A stretch of 7,880 nucleotides of DNA, taken from contig JBIOYQ010000149.1 of the NCBI GenBank assembly GCA_044870295.1, positions 1-7,880 on the forward strand, in the 5' to 3' direction. A program made the position numbers and the translations under genes. The DNA is from AC-52 sp044870295 (GTDB taxonomy: Bacteria > Actinomycetota > UBA4738). Positions 5,650 through 7,880 of this stretch are shown here, one piece after another. A model generated the notes under the pieces. It saw only the letters and a program-made list of their open reading frames with translations, was not told the DNA's origin and did not search any database. How positions within the stretch are numbered: position 1 is the stretch's first letter; every line of letters begins with the position of its first letter.

Positions 5650-6827
5650 TTCGAGCTGGGCGTCGCCCCGACAGCGGGCTCCGCCGCCGGCGCCGCGTGG
5701 CCATCACCGTTCGGAACCTTCCCGGGGAAGGTCCACGGCTCCGCCATGGTGTCCATCGGCCACCGCTCGCGGGAGTGCGCGGCCAGCTTGTCCATCAACG
5801 CGAGGGCGGCGGGGTCCTCGCTGCCCGGCCTTGATTCCACCACGTCCTCGTTGACGGCAGCGTCCCAGATGGCTTGTCCCAGCTCGGTCCGGATGACCGT
5901 GAGCGTCCAGCCGTCGCCCTGGCCGAGGCCGCCGAAGGAGATGTCGGCGTGCTCGGCGGCGAAGTCCGGGCAGAGGAGACATCCCGGCCGCGTGTGGGGA
6001 TACGCCTTCTTGAGCGAGTATGTGTGCTCCGTGCCGTCCTTCGTGTAGAAGAGCAGCTTGCCCTTCACGTTCACCCGGACGATGTCCTCGAGCTTCAACC
6101 CCAGCTCCTTCTGGGCGATCTCCACGTTGAGGCCGTCGTAGGTGAAGGTCTTCGAACACAGCAGGCCGAAGGTCCACGCGATGCGCTTGCGCCATTTGTT
6201 GACGCGTCGCGATTCCATGGCCCCTGTCACGCTGGCCTGGCAGGACATGCCGACCAGGGCCACGTTGGTCAGGCCCATCTCGGCGGCGCGGACCAGTGCC
6301 AGCGGGTTGGCGGAATAGGTGTAGCGGGAGCCCGCCGTGGCCAGCACGCCCTCCATGTCCGTGACCACCGTGGGCTCGGCGTCCCATGCTCGTTCGTCGG
6401 AGAGCTTCGACGTCAAGGCGCCGTCGATCTGGCCCGTCTCCAGTCCCCAGATCAGCAGTGCCGAGACGACTCCGCCGTCCTGTCCTTGCGCCAACACGCG
6501 GGGATCCTTCGCCCGGGCCAGCACCACGTCCTTGTGCACGCCGATGACCTCGTCGATGGAACGGGTCCGCCCGAACAGCATGGTGTCGATGTCCTGCTCC
6601 CACTCGCGGAACCGGGGGCAGGCCCGGGTGCAGATGTCGCAACCCTTGTCGCCGTGGGTGCACACCTCGGCGCCCAACCCCATGGTCTGAATGGGCTTGT
6701 TGTCCTCGTAGCCGAGGACATGGAAGGGACAGACCACCACACAGGCGGAGCAGCCCGTGCACAGTCCGGTGGTGACGACCTCGGAGTACAGGTCACGCCA
6801 CTGGGTCTTGTCGGCCGAGGTCGGCAT
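5646..6827 (-). CDS. Coenzyme F420 hydrogenase/dehydrogenase beta-subunit family protein (FrhB/FdhB-like)
   Basis: A 393-residue iron-sulfur flavoprotein of the FrhB/FdhB/FpoF family, which moves electrons between F420 and iron-sulfur partners via FAD. Seen: a first cluster motif C23-x2-C26-x2-C29-x3-C33-P; a second set C56, C63-x2-C66-x3-C70-P; a QDGGVVSALLIWGLETGQIDGA block (116-137) typical of the N-terminal domain; VALVGMSCQ with Cys196 (189-197); and the C-terminal domain with RPGCLLCPDFAAEHADISFGG (280-300), where C283 and C286 are likely further ligands. The tail after residue 371 is Ala/Pro-rich and probably disordered. The start ATG 6827 follows a near-perfect -10 box and leaves the cluster domain intact; the open frame further upstream is antisense to the next gene. 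No hydrogenase or formate dehydrogenase catalytic subunit is present, so the partner is unknown. Related enzymes include chlorophyll-pathway reductases (HCAR, BciB), a less likely alternative. Confidence 0.92.
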   Translation of the reverse strand: MPTSADKTQWRDLYSEVVTTGLCTGCSACVVVCPFHVLGYEDNKPIQTMGLGAEVCTHGDKGCDICTRACPRFREWEQDIDTMLFGRTRSIDEVIGVHKDVVLARAKDPRVLAQGQDGGVVSALLIWGLETGQIDGALTSKLSDERAWDAEPTVVTDMEGVLATAGSRYTYSANPLALVRAAEMGLTNVALVGMSCQASVTGAMESRRVNKWRKRIAWTFGLLCSKTFTYDGLNVEIAQKELGLKLEDIVRVNVKGKLLFYTKDGTEHTYSLKKAYPHTRPGCLLCPDFAAEHADISFGGLGQGDGWTLTVIRTELGQAIWDAAVNEDVVESRPGSEDPAALALMDKLAAHSRERWPMDTMAEPWTFPGKVPNGDGHAAPAAEPAVGATPSSN

Positions 6828-6836
6828 GGCCCGGCA

Positions 6837-6842
6837 AGTATA
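6837..6842 (-). promoter_or_regulatory. -10 box (TATACT) for the FrhB-like gene, predicted leaderless
   Basis: On the minus strand TATACT is one base from the consensus TATAAT. Its 3' end lies nine bases before the ATG at 6827. Transcription starting 7-10 bases downstream would begin at or within a few bases of the ATG. There is no Shine-Dalgarno in that space (TTGCCGGGCC). No good -35 box is seen. Confidence 0.6.
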
Positions 6843-6876
6843 GGGGGCCTTCCTTCCATGGACCCGGAGCCCTTGA

Positions 6877-6882
6877 TACGCT
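6877..6882 (+). promoter_or_regulatory. Putative -10 box (TACGCT) for the nuclease-like gene
   Basis: TACGCT in the context TTGATACGCTGCC fits TANNNT. It lies 29 bp before the ATG at 6912, which is preceded by AAGGG (6900-6904) at a seven-base spacing. The -35 region is weak. This box and the minus-strand TATACT make 6828-6911 a divergent promoter region. Confidence 0.45.
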
Positions 6883-6911
6883 GCCCGCGGTGCCAGGCCA
6901 AGGGTCGTTCG

Positions 6912-7586
6912 ATGCTCGATCCTGAGTCCGTCCAGGCCGCGTTGCTCGCCGCGACCGGGGAGGTCCAGGCCCTGATGAACCATCTCGGGCTGGCTGCCCG
7001 GTCGGCCCCCGCCACCAAGCTGGCCTTCGAGGCGGACCTCCGGGCCTTCCTCCGCAAGGCCCTGCAGTTCGGGCGGACCGAGCTGGTCAGCACCGAGAGC
7101 AGCCTGAGTGGCACCGGTCCGCTGGCCCAGCCGGTCGACGTGGTGGTGTCGGCGAAGTCGCGCGTGCCCCAGCTCGCCATCGAGGTCCAGTGGCACTCCC
7201 GCGGAGAGGATCACTCCGGGTTCGCCGGGGCGGCCATGGCCGACATCGTGAAGATGGTGGTGGCGCGGACCAAGGGCGCGGTTGAGCAGGCCGCCGTCCT
7301 GGTGGGGGCGCCGTCCAGGTTCTGGCGCTGGCTGCCCGGCTACGCCGAGGACCGCCCGGGCTACGAGCTGCTCGGGCCGGAGCCCGACACACCGGCCAGT
7401 GTCAAGGCCGACTTCCTGGCCGGATCGGCGTGGGACGCGCTGTTTCAGTCGGGAATGGAACGAGACCTTCCCGAGCGGCTGTGGACCTCGGTCCTGGCCC
7501 AGGCGGAGGTTCGGTCGCCGTGGGTGGAGACCGAGCTTCGCCTGCTGGAGGTCAAGGGCCTCGGCAACACCAAGCCGGTTCGGTAA
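6912..7586 (+). CDS. Uncharacterised protein with PD-(D/E)xK nuclease-like signature (BglII-like Glu-x-Gln variant)
   Basis: A 224-residue soluble protein that I do not recognise as a named family. Seen: a helix with Glu40 (LAFEADLRAFLRKALQFG, 37-54), then PVDVVVSA with Asp76 (74-81), a short turn, a strand ending in LAIEVQWH with Glu91 and Gln93 (88-95), a helix ADIVKMVVARTKG (110-122) and a hydrophobic strand AAVLVGAP (127-134). The order helix-Glu, Asp, Glu-x-Gln, helix, strand matches the PD-(D/E)xK nuclease core, with Gln replacing Lys as in BglII. This is inference from motif order. The start at 6912 is backed by AAGGG seven bases upstream; an in-frame ATG at 6858 would place the likely promoter inside the gene. 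No methyltransferase is visible within the window, so a restriction-modification role is unproven. The gene at 7661 follows after 74 bp. Confidence 0.75.
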   Translation: MLDPESVQAALLAATGEVQALMNHLGLAARSAPATKLAFEADLRAFLRKALQFGRTELVSTESSLSGTGPLAQPVDVVVSAKSRVPQLAIEVQWHSRGEDHSGFAGAAMADIVKMVVARTKGAVEQAAVLVGAPSRFWRWLPGYAEDRPGYELLGPEPDTPASVKADFLAGSAWDALFQSGMERDLPERLWTSVLAQAEVRSPWVETELRLLEVKGLGNTKPVR

Positions 7587-7660
7587 GAGGCGAAGCCACG
7601 CTGAGCGCTCTTGAGCATCGGATGCCTACCACCCTGACTGGTTTCTAGAGGAGTCGACCG

Positions 7661-7880
7661 ATGCGCTGGGTCGTGGGTGGCTGGTTTCTCATCCTCGGAT
7701 CGACCGGTGTGGCTCATGCGATCTTTGGGATCCGGAATCCCGGTTGGTCGGAAAGAGGATGGTGGGCACGCAACAGGGTCGTGGCTTGGCTCTTGACCGG
7801 GATGGTCTCGCCGACGAAGGCGAGAGGAACGGTATCGGAGCGATTGGCGAGAGAACGCCTTGGGGTAGTCCTCGAACTGA
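7661..7880 (+). CDS. Hypothetical small membrane protein, 3' end beyond window
   Basis: An open frame of 73 codons starting at ATG 7661 and still open at the right edge. It is preceded by a good Shine-Dalgarno AGAGGAG (7647-7653) at seven-base spacing. The first 23 residues (MRWVVGGWFLILGSTGVAHA onward) form one hydrophobic segment, and a second, weaker one covers about 40-50 (VVAWLLTGMVS). The remainder is charged, with several Arg and Glu residues. It is tryptophan-rich and I do not recognise a family. By hand count about 61% of bases are G/C and 50 of 73 codons end in G or C, with AGA used three times, visibly less biased than neighbouring genes. It may be a recently acquired or fast-evolving gene, or not coding at all. 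It could be cotranscribed with the preceding nuclease-like gene. Confidence 0.5.
   Translation, partial: MRWVVGGWFLILGSTGVAHAIFGIRNPGWSERGWWARNRVVAWLLTGMVSPTKARGTVSERLARERLGVVLEL

Noticed and set aside
4440..5834. A 464-codon + strand open frame overlapping fdxA and the membrane protein.
   Set aside because: It runs in another frame of both real genes and encodes an Arg/Gly-rich product without recognisable motifs.
5874..6857. The long upstream extension of the nuclease-like reading frame.
   Set aside because: This part is antisense to the FrhB-like gene. The real start is at 6912, with a good ribosome site.
6858..6911. An in-frame ATG at 6858 that would add 18 residues including a CPRC motif.
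   Set aside because: It has no Shine-Dalgarno and would place the likely -10 box inside the gene. One CxxC pair alone is not convincing.
6828..7214. An N-terminal extension of the FrhB-like frame to 7214.
   Set aside because: It is antisense to the nuclease-like gene and Arg/Gly-rich, and the promoter lies downstream of it at 6842-6837.
7603..7616. A GAGCGCTC palindrome and a GCTC-TT-GAGC inverted repeat considered as a terminator.
   Set aside because: The arms are only four bases long, the loop is too short and no T-run follows.

Overview
The window is a gene-dense, high-GC stretch (no gap between genes exceeds about 85 bp). It reads as ordinary chromosome from an actinobacterium, probably an uncultured Actinomycetota lineage. 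The support is strong G/C third-position bias, a 7Fe ferredoxin of the actinobacterial FdxA type, a coenzyme F420-type luciferase-like oxidoreductase, an F420 hydrogenase/dehydrogenase beta-subunit homologue, a GTG start and TANNNT -10 boxes. No tRNA, rRNA, CRISPR array, insertion sequence or phage gene was found. Organism and function assignments come from reading motifs, not from database searches.

Left part (1-2438). The C-terminal end of a class-III aminotransferase resembling glutamate-1-semialdehyde aminomutase enters from the left on the + strand. It meets, tail to tail, a three-gene minus-strand operon read from 2438 down to 273: a DUF72 TIM-barrel protein, an agmatinase-family ureohydrolase and a DUF1801 protein. 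The ureohydrolase is broken by one extra base in a seven-G tract (876-882). As written, it runs out of frame and then in frame through the DUF1801 gene, giving an apparent 468-residue fusion. With one G removed it is a complete 335-residue enzyme whose stop overlaps the DUF1801 start by four bases.

Middle part (2439-4416). A small two-helix membrane protein (+) converges, with a 20 bp overlap, on an alpha/beta hydrolase (-). The hydrolase is divergent from a luciferase-like flavin/F420 oxidoreductase (+).

Right part (4417-6827). A 7Fe ferredoxin (fdxA) and a polytopic membrane protein follow on the + strand. The membrane protein appears to be built from two repeated four-helix halves, each with a conserved histidine. 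It converges on a minus-strand F420 hydrogenase/dehydrogenase beta-subunit homologue; both genes use the same CTAG for their stops. The F420-type oxidoreductase, the ferredoxin and the FrhB-like protein may form a local F420/ferredoxin redox neighbourhood, but this is inference from proximity.

Right edge (6828-7880). A divergent promoter region separates the FrhB-like gene, which looks leaderless, from a 224-residue protein of no named family that I recognise. That protein carries a PD-(D/E)xK-like nuclease signature with a Glu-x-Gln variant reminiscent of BglII. A small, compositionally different membrane-protein gene runs off the right edge.
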